From Euphorbia lathyris (Eukaryota > Streptophyta > Magnoliopsida > Malpighiales > Euphorbiaceae): a stretch of DNA of 64,000 nucleotides. How positions within the stretch are numbered: position 1 is the first letter of the stretch; each line of letters starts with the position of its first letter. Below the pieces are notes generated by a model. That model was not told where the DNA came from and searched no databases. It saw nothing but the letters and a program-made list of their open reading frames with translations. The DNA is taken from the NCBI RefSeq assembly GCF_963576675.1, contig NC_088918.1:31467501-31531500 (forward strand), given 5' to 3'. A program made the translations under genes and the position numbers. This document shows positions 45,436-57,700 of this stretch, piece by piece.

Positions 45436-45611
45436 TATTAAAAACTGAACGGAGTTGCTCATGCCATGGCTCGGCAAGCTCGTTCCTATGCTAATTTTTT
45501 TTTAGTGATTCCTGATTTTTTTGCATACAGCTTTATGTATAGACAAAAGTGATATTGAATAAAGTCTGTTTTTTCTCAAAAAAAAAAAAATAAATAAATA
45601 AATAAATAAAA
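45436..45611 (+). mobile_element. LINE 3' tail fragment
   Basis: The start KLNGVAHAMARQARSYANFF is the usual C-terminal end of LINE-type RNase H. A 3' UTR and a long tail aaaaaaaaaaaaataaataaataaat (45579-45611) follow. Severely 5'-truncated; no TSD resolved. Confidence 0.72.
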
Positions 45612-45938
45612 TAAATATGAATGGAATTAATGGAGGATGTTTTTGCCTAAAGCCTTTGAAAGAATATTAGTCTGAATGAAGGAAAATTCCAAAATCCAAA
45701 TAAATGCAAAGTCTTTGCGATGAGATGGAAACCATTTATTATTGTTGTTATGATAACTTGCAATAGTCAAATATGCATTCAATTGGGATTGGAGAAATGG
45801 ATTTTATGCAACTCATCAAATAAAATGCCAAACAACCATTAGGTAAAAAAATCATTTCTTTCTTTTCCATGGTCAAAGTTCGGTAAAATTTTTTTTTTTT
45901 TTTTTACTTCCCCAATCAGTTTTGTTGAAAATAATATT

Positions 45939-46340
45939 GGTCCCGTTTGGTAAAGAGCGTTTTGAGATAAAAAGAGCGGTTTTGACAAACTTTAGCGGTT
46001 TGACCACTGAAACCGTTGATTGGAGTGTTTGGTGGAGAGAGGTTTGGGAGAGAGTTTTGGGATGAAAACTCTAATGTAGAAAAAGCTCATTTTAGGAGTT
46101 TTTTCAATTAGCGTTTGCAATATTAAAATTAATGGACTTCTTTAACCCTACTTTTAGTTTGCAGGTCCTAAAATTAAAAAAAGAAATGCCCTTATTCGTG
46201 TTTTTGCACAAACCGCTATTATCAATCAGCTAATTTTTATCAAACAGGTCTACACAAATAGCTAGTCAAATCAGCTAATGTAATCAGCTAACAGCTAATA
46301 GCTAATGTAATCAGCTAACAGCTAATTCCCAAACAGGGTC
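45939..46340. mobile_element. MITE, 402 bp, 3-bp target-site duplication
   Basis: Ends ggtcccgtttggtaaa and tcccaaacagggtc form a short terminal inverted repeat flanked by att on both sides (45936-45938, 46341-46343). The right half repeats tcagctaacagctaat. PIF/Harbinger-like by size and 3-bp TSD, though att is not the usual TWA. Confidence 0.55.
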
Positions 46341-46431
46341 ATTGGCTTTTTATGGGTTTATTCGTTAGAGGAGTACGTTTTAGATGGTTTTTCCTTTTTT
46401 TTTTACTTTTGTTTTTGTTATTATTGATTGT

Positions 46432-46612
46432 TAGTAGTGTTTACATGGACCCTAATAACCATAATGAATTTGGTTATTCACCGTCAGATGTAGGTTGTTT
46501 AAAATCCTAAGGTGGATATTCAAAGCATTCTAAGGTTTAGATTTAATCAGCATACATCTAACGGTTAATGACCAAATTCACATGGTCATTAGGGCCTATG
46601 TGAACACTACTG
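46432..46612. mobile_element. MITE, 181 bp
   Basis: The left arm tagtagtgtttacatggacc and the complement of the right arm cagtagtgttcacatagg match for about 55 bp and carry ccctaatgaccat on both sides. A TA after the right end fits a Tc1/mariner-type TSD, but the left copy is changed. Confidence 0.62.
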
Positions 46613-46805
46613 TATTAATTTTTAACTATTTATTGGTCGATATTATTTGGAGGGAAAAAAATAAAAATAAAAATACAAAAAAGCATCGAACAGACAATAA
46701 ACCCCTATAAATTTAAGATTTAAAAAATAAAATAAAAATATATAGAATTAACAAAATATACTCTAAATAAGAAACATATAGTAATTTAAATCTTTCGTAT
46801 TTAGT

Positions 46806-47030
46806 TGACATTATTTCAAATTGTATTCATTTATTACGAGATTTAGAGTTATGTTCTATCTCCTTTATTAAGCGTTCAACGAATTCGGTTGCTCATGTTC
46901 TAACAAAAGCGATCAATTATGTGTCTGTTCAGAGTGAATGGACATACCCACTACCATTTCTTAATAATATTCTTTCATCTGATTTAAGGTAATAAAACTT
47001 AAAATTATTTAAAAAAAAAACATAACTCGA
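46806..47030 (+). pseudogene. RNase H (RVT_3-type) tail of a LINE
   Basis: Open from about 46806 to 46991: DIISNCIHLLRDLELCSISF, IKRSTNSVAHVLTKAINYVS, SEWTYPLPFLNNILSSDL, then two stops. This is the C-terminal half of the plant LINE-type RNase H (the F.RRS.N.VAH.LA pattern). It is followed by taataaaa and an A-rich tail. The left breakpoint is not sharply defined. Confidence 0.75.
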
Positions 47031-47586
47031 GAATATTTACATAATAACAAAGTTTGGTTTCAGGAAAAAAAAAAAAAAGGAAAACTCTTGCATAAAATCC
47101 AAAAGTTGATATAAAATCTGTAGATTTTATATTCATTAATTTACTGAAAATAACTTGGAAAATGGGCATAGTACCCACGTAGCAATAGCATGTTAGTTTT
47201 CTTAAAATCTTACAAATTTAAAGGTCTTACAAAAATCACACAAAAAATTCATTTTATATAGGAATAAATGCATAAATGAAGGAATTCTAACAAATCTAAA
47301 GATTAGCAACATATTACCAGTCTGTATTAATTTTTTCTTTCTTGAAATAAGGTATAAAATTGCCTTTATCATTTTCGGAACACTACAAATTTATCACTAA
47401 TGTATGAAACTTTGTAATTTTACAAGTAAGATTAACTTTATTTATACCTGATAGAAAATTTAAATGAATTGATTTAACAGTTATTTGATTGTCACTTCAA
47501 TTCTTTGAATAAATTTACTGATAAATTTAAGCAATTTCATGTATTTTAACAGATTGTTTATAATTATTTTTTTATAACAAATTAAG
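47031..47586. other. AT-rich spacer, nothing recognised
   Basis: No supported ORF or repeat structure. Confidence 0.5.
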
Positions 47587-48276
47587 AGGGTGTTTGCATT
47601 TTCACTTAAAAAATGAGAGTTTTAGGTGTTTGGTTAGTGACCTACTGTTTGCCTTTTACACTTAAAAAGCATTGTTCGAAACGAAGACTGCCTCAACCGT
47701 CTAGGCCCCGTCTAGACGCTCAAAATTGAGAATCCATCGCGATTTTCTCCAATTAGTCTCTCTAAGTGTTTTATTGACTTCAAAATGATTTTTAGCCGTC
47801 TTGCCTCCAGCTAGGCCGCCTCGACCGCCTAGGTACCGCTTAAGCGACAATAAACAAAAACATTTTTTTATTGTGAATTTATTTTTTTGGTTTATTATAA
47901 TTCAACTTTAAGTTGTTTCAATGATATTGTTGTTAAAATGTTGATTTTTACATATTTTTAAAGATATATATTACAAATATACATGTTTTTCTATATTAAA
48001 TAATTTTATATTATTATTTTTAGATAGTATAATACATATTTTAATTGAATTTATATAATAATTTGTTGATTAACAAATAAAAAATACAAAAGTACAAATC
48101 CGATTAATCTATGTTTAATTCCGACTAATCCCCGAGGGCCGCCGCCCGACTAGCGCCTAGCGTTTTTTACAACTTTGCTGAAAAGTAGCATTTTATAAAA
48201 GCAGAGAATTTCTGCTTTTTAGAAAAGCAACATTTTTCAACAGCAACATCCAACAGTAGGTAGAACAAACAGACAC
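47587..48276. mobile_element. MITE split by a second element
   Basis: The outer parts (47587-47672 and about 48173-48276) together match, in opposite orientation, the MITE at 48829-49049. Shared phrases are ttttaggtgtttggtta, ctgtttgccttttaca and gcattttataaaagcag. taa follows the right end and precedes the left end, a 3-bp TSD. The middle (47673-48172) is a separate hAT-like insert with ttgttcgaaacga at the left and gcgttttttacaac at the right, holding ctaggc(c)gcc repeats. Confidence 0.6.
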
Positions 48277-48296
48277 TAAATATTTTAAACAGTTTT

Positions 48297-48320
48297 ATAT
48301 ATATATATATATATATATAT
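48297..48320. repeat. (TA)n microsatellite
   Basis: About 12 TA units next to the split MITE. Confidence 0.9.
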
Positions 48321-48828
48321 AACAACTTGTATTTGGAACAATATTGACATTTTGATATTGGTGTTTGTAATTGTGTTAGTAAATGGAATAAGACTATGTT
48401 TGACAAAGAGATGAACCACTTTTAGAGATTTTGACTAGTCAAATCTATAATAGTGGTGTTTAGTGGAAAAAAAAATTATTTGAAAAAGCTTCTAGTTCAA
48501 ACCTCTAATTTAAAAAAAAAATAGTTTTATTAGTTTTTTTTTTCTATTAAATTATTGTTACATCTCTTTTAAATGGCAATTTTAGAAGGTGACGAAGAAT
48601 ATGAATTATCAAAAAAGAAAATAATAGCTATAAAACACCAACGCTTTTATTTGACATTTTATACAAACAACTATTAATAATTAGTTAAGTGTTACCAAAG
48701 ATGTTTACCCAAACAACTAAAATAAAAGGTAATCAACCAGCTAACAACTAAGAGCTTCTTTAAGAGACTATTAGTGCACTCTAAAATAATATACATAATT
48801 GACTTTTAGTGATTTAAGAGTGACTAAT

Positions 48829-49049
48829 GTCCTATTTGTTTTACCTGTTGTTTGTTGTTGCTGTTTCCTGTTACGGTTTGCTGTTTGAAAATAATGTTTT
48901 TAAAAAAAAACAGAGATTCACTGCTTTTATAAAAAACTACTTTTCATCTATAAAAGGCAAACAGAACGTGTCTAACCAAACACCTAAAACTAGTCTTTTC
49001 AAAGTGAAAAAGCAAACAGGATGTTGAAAAGCAGTAACCAAACGCCCCT
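48829..49049. mobile_element. MITE, 221 bp, uninterrupted relative of the split copy
   Basis: Ends gtcctatttgttttacctg and gcagtaaccaaacgccccta are imperfect inverted repeats. The interior carries cagagattcactgcttttat, matching the split copy at 47587-48276 in reverse. Confidence 0.6.
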
Positions 49050-49680
49050 ACGACATATCATCTCCAATAATGCTCATTATATTAACTAATTATTTATTAT
49101 TTTATCATTAAATTATTAAATTATTGTATTTTAAACAATTATTAATTATTGTTATATTTACCGATAGCGAGAGGAGAGAGATTCCTCAATAATAAATTAT
49201 TAATAAAAAAATGAATTAGAGAGACTTTAGGAGGTGAAGAGATGATAGAGAGGATGAAGACTGTTGAAGTTGATTTTTAACTTTTTCTTTTCAAACTTTA
49301 ACTTAAAAGTCAAATTATAACATCTAAACTTTATTTGACAAACATGATTAAGTATTATAAATATAATTGATGGTTGAAGGATTCGATGTAAAATTAAACA
49401 ATGAGTCAAATAATTATAAATCAGTGTGTTTAAACAAGTAGATATAAAATTATACAGTTTTGCACCTTAAAAAGGCTACACTTTTAGAAAAAAATGATAG
49501 AGTTAAAATTTGGATTTTATTATTTTTTCCTGAAGAGGGCATTTTAATATTTACTGCAAAAACACAGCTAATAAAGGAAAGAAAAATGACTTTGTTTTTC
49601 TTTTACAGTATGGGAATTTACTTTTGACAGATACATAAATCAACTTTTTGTAACAGTGAAAAAAATTCACAAATCAAGGT
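49050..49680. other. AT-rich spacer upstream of the RIN4-like gene
   Basis: No coding frame is supported. It probably includes distal promoter sequence of the gene to the right, but no defined element could be picked out. Confidence 0.5.
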
Positions 49681-49873
49681 GAAGTGAAGTGTTATCTTAT
49701 GGGCCCCATGTGTGTGTAGTCCCCCCCGGCGTGAATTTAGGCCAAAAAGTAACACCTACATGGGAAATGGTATTACAAAATTCACCTCTCCCCTTTTTTA
49801 GTCTCCAAAAAGTTCAGAAATCAAAAATTTGGCATCCCCTTTTTCAACCCCAACCCCCAAACCCATCTCTCTC

Positions 49874-49880
49874 TATATAA
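49874..49880 (+). promoter_or_regulatory. TATA box of the RIN4/NOI-family gene
   Basis: TATATAA followed by AG, 151 bp upstream of the ATG. A CT-rich leader (tctctctct before, ctttctttttagattctctc after) is typical of plant promoters. The transcription start is expected near 49905. Confidence 0.7.
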
Positions 49881-50024
49881 AGAACTGAAATGTATCTTTC
49901 TTTTTAGATTCTCTCTGCAAATTCTGAGTTAATCCCCAAACAAACCCTCTTTTTCTACTCTCCCATCTTTTTCCCCCTTTTTGTTGCCTCTTTTTGGTTT
50001 CTTTCTGTTTGGCTTATTTGCAAA

Positions 50025-51799
50025 ATGGATGTAAGTTTTCATATTCCCTTTTTGTTGTTCTTCTCTTTTTTTGTTTTTTGCTTTGTTTTCATTCATAATT
50101 TGGTGATGATTGTATTGTGTAGGAGTGGAGGAGAAGTGGACAGATTCCGGCATTTGGAGATTGGGAGAAAGCCAATGAGATGCCTATAACTCAGTATTTC
50201 GAATCAGCGAGACAAGCTGGATTGATTCGGCATAGTTCATCGGGAGACTTCGATCTGTATATGCAGCAGCAGCGTGGTGATGATTATTCTTCCCGTTTTC
50301 AAGATCTTAGCCCTCCGAGAAGAAAGGTAATTAATAATGTTTAATTAATTAATATTTTTAATAGTGTGTGAAAACTGAGGAGAGTAATGATGGCTGAAAT
50401 GATGAATTGCAGGCAAACAGAGTGAGAGAGAGGAGGAGGATGAGTTCACATGGCAAGGAGCAGAGAAAACAAGGCAAAGTATATGACGTCACTCAACAAC
50501 CGCCAAAGAAACAAATATCTATGGAGTCAGATAGTAGTACAGTTGTTCATACTCGTCCTAAATTTCCTAAACCTGTTGATGAAGATCTTTACAAAATCCC
50601 CCCACACCTCCTCCGATCTTCTAAACGGGTCAGTCTTTTTTTTCATACTTTTTTTTTTTGAACGTTGAAGCTTTGAATTGATTGAGTTTTGGTGTATTAT
50701 TTTAGAAACGTTTAAGCTTTGACTTGATTCAATTTCTATCCTTTTTAAGGAATCTTTAGAATGCTCCAAATTATGTTAACAAGTACAATTTTGAAAAAAA
50801 TAAATAAATTAGGAGATAATGTTTGCTAACTTAAAAAATGGCTAAATTGCAATAGTTACTATTTGAAGATGAACAATTGGAAGATGGTCATAATATTTCG
50901 AAATTATATTGGAAAAAATTTGTTAATGAGATTTGAAATTACTCAGGATACATTATGTTTAAAATTGTAATGATTTTTTGTATGGTTGAATTTATATTTA
51001 CCTTCTTTTAATATTTACGGGCACTATAGTTATTTGTTTTTTATAAAGTAACAATTGATTTATATATATTTTAATATGTTTATATTTAGGTGTGTAATTG
51101 ACTCAAGCTGAGTTGAGTTTTGACTAGAAAATTAACCTAACTCGAGCTCATAATGCTCTCGAGCAGCTTGTAAATTTAGTTCAGCTTGTGAACACTCTAG
51201 CTGACTTGATTTTACTTAAATTGGTGGTTTTTAGTACTAAATTGAACATTTTAATTTTAGTCTTAGAAATTGAAACTGTATCATAAATAGAGAGTTGAGT
51301 TAATTGTATAGTGTTGTGCCAAATATGACATATCTAGTCTTCTTTGGAATGATATACTATAATTAAGAGGAGGAGTGGATTGAATTAATTACCCTAAAAA
51401 AGGGTAGAAAAAACAAAATAAGAAGGTGGAGGTTTGGTAACGATCCACTTTAGAAGTGGTGAAGCGTTGAAATATTTGTAGGTCCTTGTTGGATCCGCGT
51501 GAACCATAAGTTTAGAATTATTGCATTTACATCCTTGGCTCCACCACTTTTTTAATGCATTTGGCTGTTTCCATATATATAAAATTAGATTGCCCTGTTT
51601 CTGTTGTGTTGTGTGTGTCAAATCAAGCAAAAAAAAAAAAAAAGAGAAATTCAAATTTTAAGATTGGACCCTTTTTAGGCCCAGATATGGTTTACATTTT
51701 AGAGAGGCCCCAAGACTCATTATGACAATTTTATTTTGACTAATGCAGAAGAAGCTACCAAGATTATTTTCATGCCTTGTGCCTTCCTGTGCTTCCTGA
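50025..51799 (+). CDS. RIN4/NOI-family protein, four exons, 158 aa
   Basis: Exons are 50025-50030, 50123-50326, 50413-50628 and 51749-51799. All introns are GT-AG and all joins are phase 0. Exon 1 codes only Met-Asp. Exon 2 carries the NOI (AvrRpt2-cleavage-like) motif PAFGDWEKANEMPITQYFES and RQAGLI. Exon 3 is basic (RVRERRRM) and ends with KFPKPVDEDLYKIPPHLL. Exon 4 gives KLPRLFSCLVPSCAS, whose two cysteines near the end are the usual palmitoylation site that holds RIN4 relatives at the plasma membrane. RIN4 and its kin regulate basal immunity and are guarded by resistance proteins; the role of this small single-motif member is not established. The 1120-bp last intron is AT-rich. No frame damage is seen. 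Spacing to any neighbour gene is large. Confidence 0.88.
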
Positions 51800-52180
51800 G
51801 TTTGATTGCTAATTGGAAGAAGATGAAGATGAACATTTTTTTGTTTGATTTAGAATGTGTAATGATACTTAGAGCAAGTGTTTAATGGAAATATATAGTT
51901 AGTTTATTTATGTTTATTTTATCATTGTAGTTGAGGTTCTTGCCTATACAAAATAATGTATTTCTTCTCTATGCTCAATTTAGATTTTAGTCTCACAAAT
52001 TAACAGTATTGTCATTTACAAAATAATTATAGTATCAGTATGGAATGTAAAAGATAGATATGCTCTAATATTTCATTCAAAATGAATTTTATATTTAATT
52101 ATTAAAAAATTAGATACACATTTCTTGTTTTAAACTTATGGATTATAATATGATTGGAAGTAGATTTATATAGAGATTAA
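51800..52180. other. 3' flank of the RIN4-like gene
   Basis: It probably contains the 3' UTR; an AATAAT-type signal context occurs near 51950 (caaaataatg). No other feature was recognised. Confidence 0.4.
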
Positions 52181-52428
52181 TAGTCAAACCTCCATAAATT
52201 AATATTCAATAAATTAATAACCTTTTTAAAATAATAATTTCTTCTGGTCCCGACTTGGGCCAAATCACTAATTTTGTACTCAATAAATTAATAATCTCTT
52301 TAAAATAATAATTTCTTCAGGTCCCGACTTGGGCCAAATCACTAATTTTGCACTCGATAAATTAATAACCTCTATAAATTAATAAAATTTTATGGTCCCA
52401 ACATTATTAATTTATAGAGGTTTTACTA
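52181..52428. mobile_element. Emigrant/Lemi1-type (pogo) MITE
   Basis: Ends tagtcaaacctccataaatta and taatttatagaggttttacta match the well-known pogo-type terminal repeat CAGTAAAACCTCTATAAATT. TA follows the right end. The interior holds two copies of a roughly 75-bp unit with ggtcccgacttgggccaaat. Confidence 0.8.
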
Positions 52429-52891
52429 TATGTGTGTATATATGGAGATTAATACCATAAAATTAGAGTTTAGATGCATAAAAATATACAAGAGTTTTTC
52501 TACCCTATCCTGGATGATTAAGCATGTGAACACTGCTATATCTTCTTAACCCTTTTCAACTTATTTTTTTTTTCAAAATCTTTTATTTTTAGTTTTGAGT
52601 TTAAAAAATTTAATTTATGCAAATTATAAAAAATTTATAACTAAAGATAAGAAGATAAAAAAATAAATTGAATTAAAAAATAAATTAACATTAGACTTGT
52701 AAAAAATTAAACATGTCCATTCTAAGGTTAAGCACTTTTTTTTAGTCCTTGCTACATCAAAATGTGGTGTGCTCGAGGCAAAAACAAGTTGTACTTTAGA
52801 AAATTGTCTCCAAATTTTGTAAAACTAGCTCGGCCATTAGCATTAGCTATTTACCATTGAGTTAAAAACAGCTAATTTTACCATTAAACAT

Positions 52892-53083
52892 GTGGTCCAG
52901 GTGGTCAAGGTAGTGGACCAGCTCAACCATTCAATCAGAGATCAAATTTTGGAGATGAGAATACAATTGTGATTAAAATACTTAATGAGAAAGCTTTACT
53001 TTCTGAAAAGAATGTACTCGGCTCAAATCTGAATTAGTCTGAACTATCAACTTAAGATACCACACAGTAGATAAGAAAACGGA
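52892..53083 (+). mobile_element. Possible old tRNA-derived SINE
   Basis: gtggtccaggtggtcaaggtag resembles a pol III A-box region, and agatcaaattttgg lies where a B box would be but is degraded. The end cttaagataccacacagtag followed by an A-rich stretch fits a plant SINE 3' end. No TSD was found, so this is a weak call. Confidence 0.35.
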
Positions 53084-54434
53084 TAGTTTAATTTTTTATG
53101 CCTTGTTTTGTATTGTTTTTAATTTTACTTTTCAATGCAATTGGCCATTTCCATAAAATGAGGTAAAAACATAAGAATAATACCTGTAGTTGGCCAAATT
53201 TACAAATACAATCTCATGTTTTAAAAATTTACAAACATGATTCTGAGTTTGTGTAGCTTGCAGTTAAAAGAAATCTGAATCAATTTTTTTGGTTAAACAA
53301 TATATGTAGTTTAGATAATTTACAAAGTCAAACTATATATATGAGATAATTTATAAAATTAGTCTTTTAATTTGCTACAGATCGTTCCATTTTGTTGGGA
53401 GAAACAGTCAGGGCCGTCTTAAACATTTTTGGGCCCTGTGCTAAATGAAAAAAACTGGACCCTATTCGTTAAAAAAACTAATAATTTCATAGAATAATAA
53501 TGTTTCTACAAAATGAAACACTAAAATACTTTTAACTTGATTTTTAACATGATAAATATAAATACAATTAAGTAAATTAGATATTGTATAATAAAAAAAT
53601 TAGACCCCTTAAGACTCTAAGAACGTTAATTTTCTGGATAAGTTAAAATTCACTTAATTTTTTACATAATAATTAATAATAATAATTTATTTATATTTGT
53701 ATAATAAAACAATTTAAGCCCCTTTAAATTTAGGGTCATGTGCGGAAGAACTCTTTGTACACCCTTCTCCTACTCCCCTGAATACAGCCACGACAACAAT
53801 TTTAGACAGAATGATGTGTTTGCAAACTACACAAAACTTTTGTTGTAAAACAGTAAAACCACCAAATTTATTTTTATATTTTTCTCTAAAAAGGAATGTT
53901 CACAAAATTTGAACCCAAAATCCGTGTATGGAATTGTTTATAGGTTTCTTTCTACCAAATTAAAAGAGAAAGCAAAAGAAATCCTATAATTTGTCATGAT
54001 TGCCTATTGAACTTAGGTTACTATATATGCAATACTATGTGCCTCAGTTTCCAGAAAGATTTTAACTAACAACTATAAAATCCACACCAAACATTTTGGT
54101 CGGACTTGGCTTATAGCACGATCCTTTACTTTTTGAATCATTTTGGCTTACAAAAGCGTTATTAGCTTCACTAAATTTTCTATGGACGAAATCAAATTTA
54201 ACCTAATGTTTTTGGTGAATTACATTATAAAATTTTTAATTTTGAACCCAAATAACTATATATAACGATTTTAGGCCCGGATAATACAACTTATAAACCA
54301 CAACTTTTACTTGAACCCATGGAATCCCATGGGAATAAGGATGTCAAATGTATCCGCGATCATAAATAACCACATCTCGTAGAGGTGGTTCCTAATAGAA
54401 ATTTCGAGCCTGCGATATAAATATTATAGATTTA
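53084..54434. other. Spacer with an hAT-like end
   Basis: No gene. cagggccgtcttaaacat at about 53410 with gggccctgtgctaa is typical of a plant hAT terminus, but the matching right end was not found. A run of T (53100-53130) and AT-rich DNA otherwise. Confidence 0.4.
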
Positions 54435-54791
54435 TCTTAACACTTATGTGAAAGGAAAATGAATCATTTCATTGATGTAGATCTTGAAGAAGTGTTACAG
54501 AAAAAAAGAAAGAGATGAAAACTCTTGAGTTCTTCATCTAGCTTCTCGAATACAGAGAGAAGAGGGAAAAAAGTAATTAAAACTAACCTATACTTACCTA
54601 TTTATACTAACAGCCCTTACATTACAAGTGGGCTGTGTCAAAGCTTTTACAATAAAGTCCCTACACTATTGTACTTATAACCATAAATGTAGAATCAGTT
54701 ACAACCAATTAAACCAAAATATATATTAAGAACATAAGAGAAAATAATCACAATACTATAATTAATCAGTAATTAATCATGTATGTTAACA
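54435..54791 (-). repeat. 3' LTR of copia element E
   Basis: Minus strand begins TGTTAACATACATG at 54791, right after the polypurine tract AGGGGAGA (54799-54792), and ends TGTTAAGA at 54435. At 357 bp it is short, as in many copia families. The partner 5' LTR is not in the window. Confidence 0.8.
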
Positions 54792-54798
54792 TCTCCCC

Positions 54799-57700
54799 TC
54801 AAGCTGGAAGGTAAACGTTAATGACCCCTAACCTTTGTAACTGAAATTTAAAAGCAGGTGTATGAAGCGGTTTGGTAAAAAAATCAGCTAGTTGTTCATT
54901 AGATCTAACTGGAAGCAAGTGAACCTTTCCAGCTTGAACCTTTCCAGCTTGAACCTGTTGTCTAACGTAGTGGCAGTCCAGTTCTATATGTTTCGTCCTC
55001 TCATGGAACACGCTATTTTTAGCAATGTGAATAGCAGAAATATTGTCACAGTATAGAGTCGGAGGATGCGATTCTATCATATGCAGGTCGTTAAGTAAGT
55101 ATTGAAGCCATTGGACTTCGCCACAAGTGAGGGACATAGCCCTGTATTCAGCTTCCGAAGAAGACTTGCTAATAGTTTGTTGCTTTTTTGATTTCCATGA
55201 TATAAGTGACTGTCCTATGAACGTGCAGAAACCCGTGATTGATTTCCTGGTTTCCGTGCAATTGGCCCAGTCAGAATCAGTATATGCTTTGATATGAATA
55301 TCAGAATTAGCATACACCATAATGCCTTGTGCAGGGTTTCCTTTTAAGTATCTAAGAACTCTATGTGCCGCGGCAAGGTGTAACTCAGTGGGTTTATCTA
55401 GGTTTTGAGAGAGTTGCTGGACAGCATAACTAAGGTCAGGTCTGGTATTAGTGAGATACAATAACTTGCCTACTAATCTCCTGTACGAAGTAATGTCCTC
55501 TAGTAAAGGTGAACTAGTATAATCAATTCTAGTCATTGACATAGGCGTAGAACATGATTTGCATTCTAAAAATCCAAACTCCGCAAGCATGTCAAGAACA
55601 TACTTCCTTTGACACAAATGTATCCCATTAGAAGTCCTAGATATCTCAATTCCTAAAATGTACTTGAGCTTTCCTAGGTCTTTAATAGTAAATTCCCTGT
55701 TTAAGAATGCTTTCACCTCTTTTATGTCATCATGACTATCACTCGCAAGGATTAAATCATCTACACACACAGTGATAGCAATAAACCTGTTATTTTTCTT
55801 TCTAATAAAAAGAGAAGGATCAGCAAGAGATTTGGTAAACCCTATGGATTGCAAAGCAGTAGCAAGCTTAATGTTCCATTGCCTACTGGCTTGTTTAAGC
55901 CCATATAAGGACCTGGTCAGCCTACAACTAGGATTAGGGACATCAGTACTTACACCAGGGGGTAATTTCATATAAATTTCCTCCTCAAGGTCCCCGTGCA
56001 AAAACGCGTTGTTAACATCAAGTTGTTCTAAGTTCCATCCTTTGATGGCAGCACAAGCAACAAGAACCCTTACAGTGGTTAACTTCGCAACAGGGGGAAA
56101 ACGTATCAAGAAAATCCACTCCCTCCTGTTGAGTAAAGCCCTTGGCTACTAACCTAGCTTTATACCTATCTATTGTCCCATCACTCCTTCTTTTTATTCT
56201 AAAAGTCCACTTACAATCCACCTCCCCTTTATCCTCAAGTTTAGAGCATATCACCCAGGTCTTATTTTTACTTAAGGCTTCTAATTCTTCCTGCATAGCT
56301 TGCTGCCATTCAGGATGACCAGCGGCTTGCTTATAAGTCTTAGGTTCCTGGTCAATCATAAGAGCTACAGAGTAGTTCTTTTGCGACCGAGAGAGTTTAT
56401 CATAGGAAATAACTTTGGACAGCGGATGGTAAATGGCACTTTCAATGGGCGTGATAGAATGACCCTGAGCAACAGCACAATGGTAATTCCTTAAGTATTC
56501 AGGCTGCTTAAAAGTTCTGTTCGACCTCCTAGTTCTAGGATTAAAGGATACATTGGCAGGGGAAACCTCAATATCCCTATTGAGAGTCTCTTGAGAGATG
56601 GGGACAACATAGTTATCAGTATCTCTATCAATCAGTTCTTGGTATGGAAAGATATTTTTCATAAAAAAACTACATTTCTAGTGACAGAGATCTTGTAAGA
56701 CTCTAAATTGAGGACTCTATATCCCTTGGTGCCTGAATGATATCCTAGGAACACACATTTCTCAGCCCTGGCATCAAATTTTTTCCTATCTCTATGCAGA
56801 GTGGAAGTATAACAAAGACAGCCAAATGATCTTAGATCATTGTAATCAGGAATAGAGTTGTTAAACAGCTCATAAGGTGAAGCAAAGTTAATGACCTTGG
56901 ACAGCAGCCTATTAATTATGAAAACAGCATGAGATATAAAATAGGTCCAATAAGTGATGGGTAATTTACTCTGAAATTGCAATGCTCTGGCAACATTTAG
57001 AATGTGCTGGTGTTTTCTTTCTACAAGACCATTTTGTTGCGGAGTTTTAACGCAACTGGTCTGATGTATAATACCTTTGTCGGCATAAAAGCTATCTAGT
57101 CTGAATTCAGGGCCATTGTCAGTCCTAATAATTTTTACTGTCTTGCTAAACTGAGTTTCTACCATGGATATAAACCGTTGAACCAAAACGGATATAACAG
57201 ACTTAACCTGAACAAAGAAAACCCAAGTGTGCCTAGAGTAATCGTCAACCACAGTGAGGAAGTATTTGTTTCCATTAACACTGGTGTTAGTCGGACCCCA
57301 TATATCCATATGAACCATATCAAAACAACTGCTAGTTTTGGAATTACTGATAGGAAATGCAGGCCTCTTTTGTCTAGCTAGATGACATACATCACAAACA
57401 AAATTACCAATGCTCAAATTTCCAATATGCTTGTTAATGTGTGCAAAGCTAGATTTTCCTATATGTCCAAGACTATTATGCCACATCAAAGTATTGCTAT
57501 TATTATCACAACTACTCAAGGAACCATCATGCAATTGATCAACAGAACCATTGTTCACAACATTCACATTATTTATAACATGCTTATTAAAGAAAATATC
57601 AGCATTCAGGCATGGTCTGTGCAATTGATAAAGCCCATCATTGGATTTAGCTATACCAATCGTCTTCCTCGTCTGTGTATGCTGTATAAAGCAGTCACTA

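Noticed and set aside
48827..49027. Frame MSYLFYLLFVVAVSCYG...
   Set aside because: It is a chance frame through a MITE.
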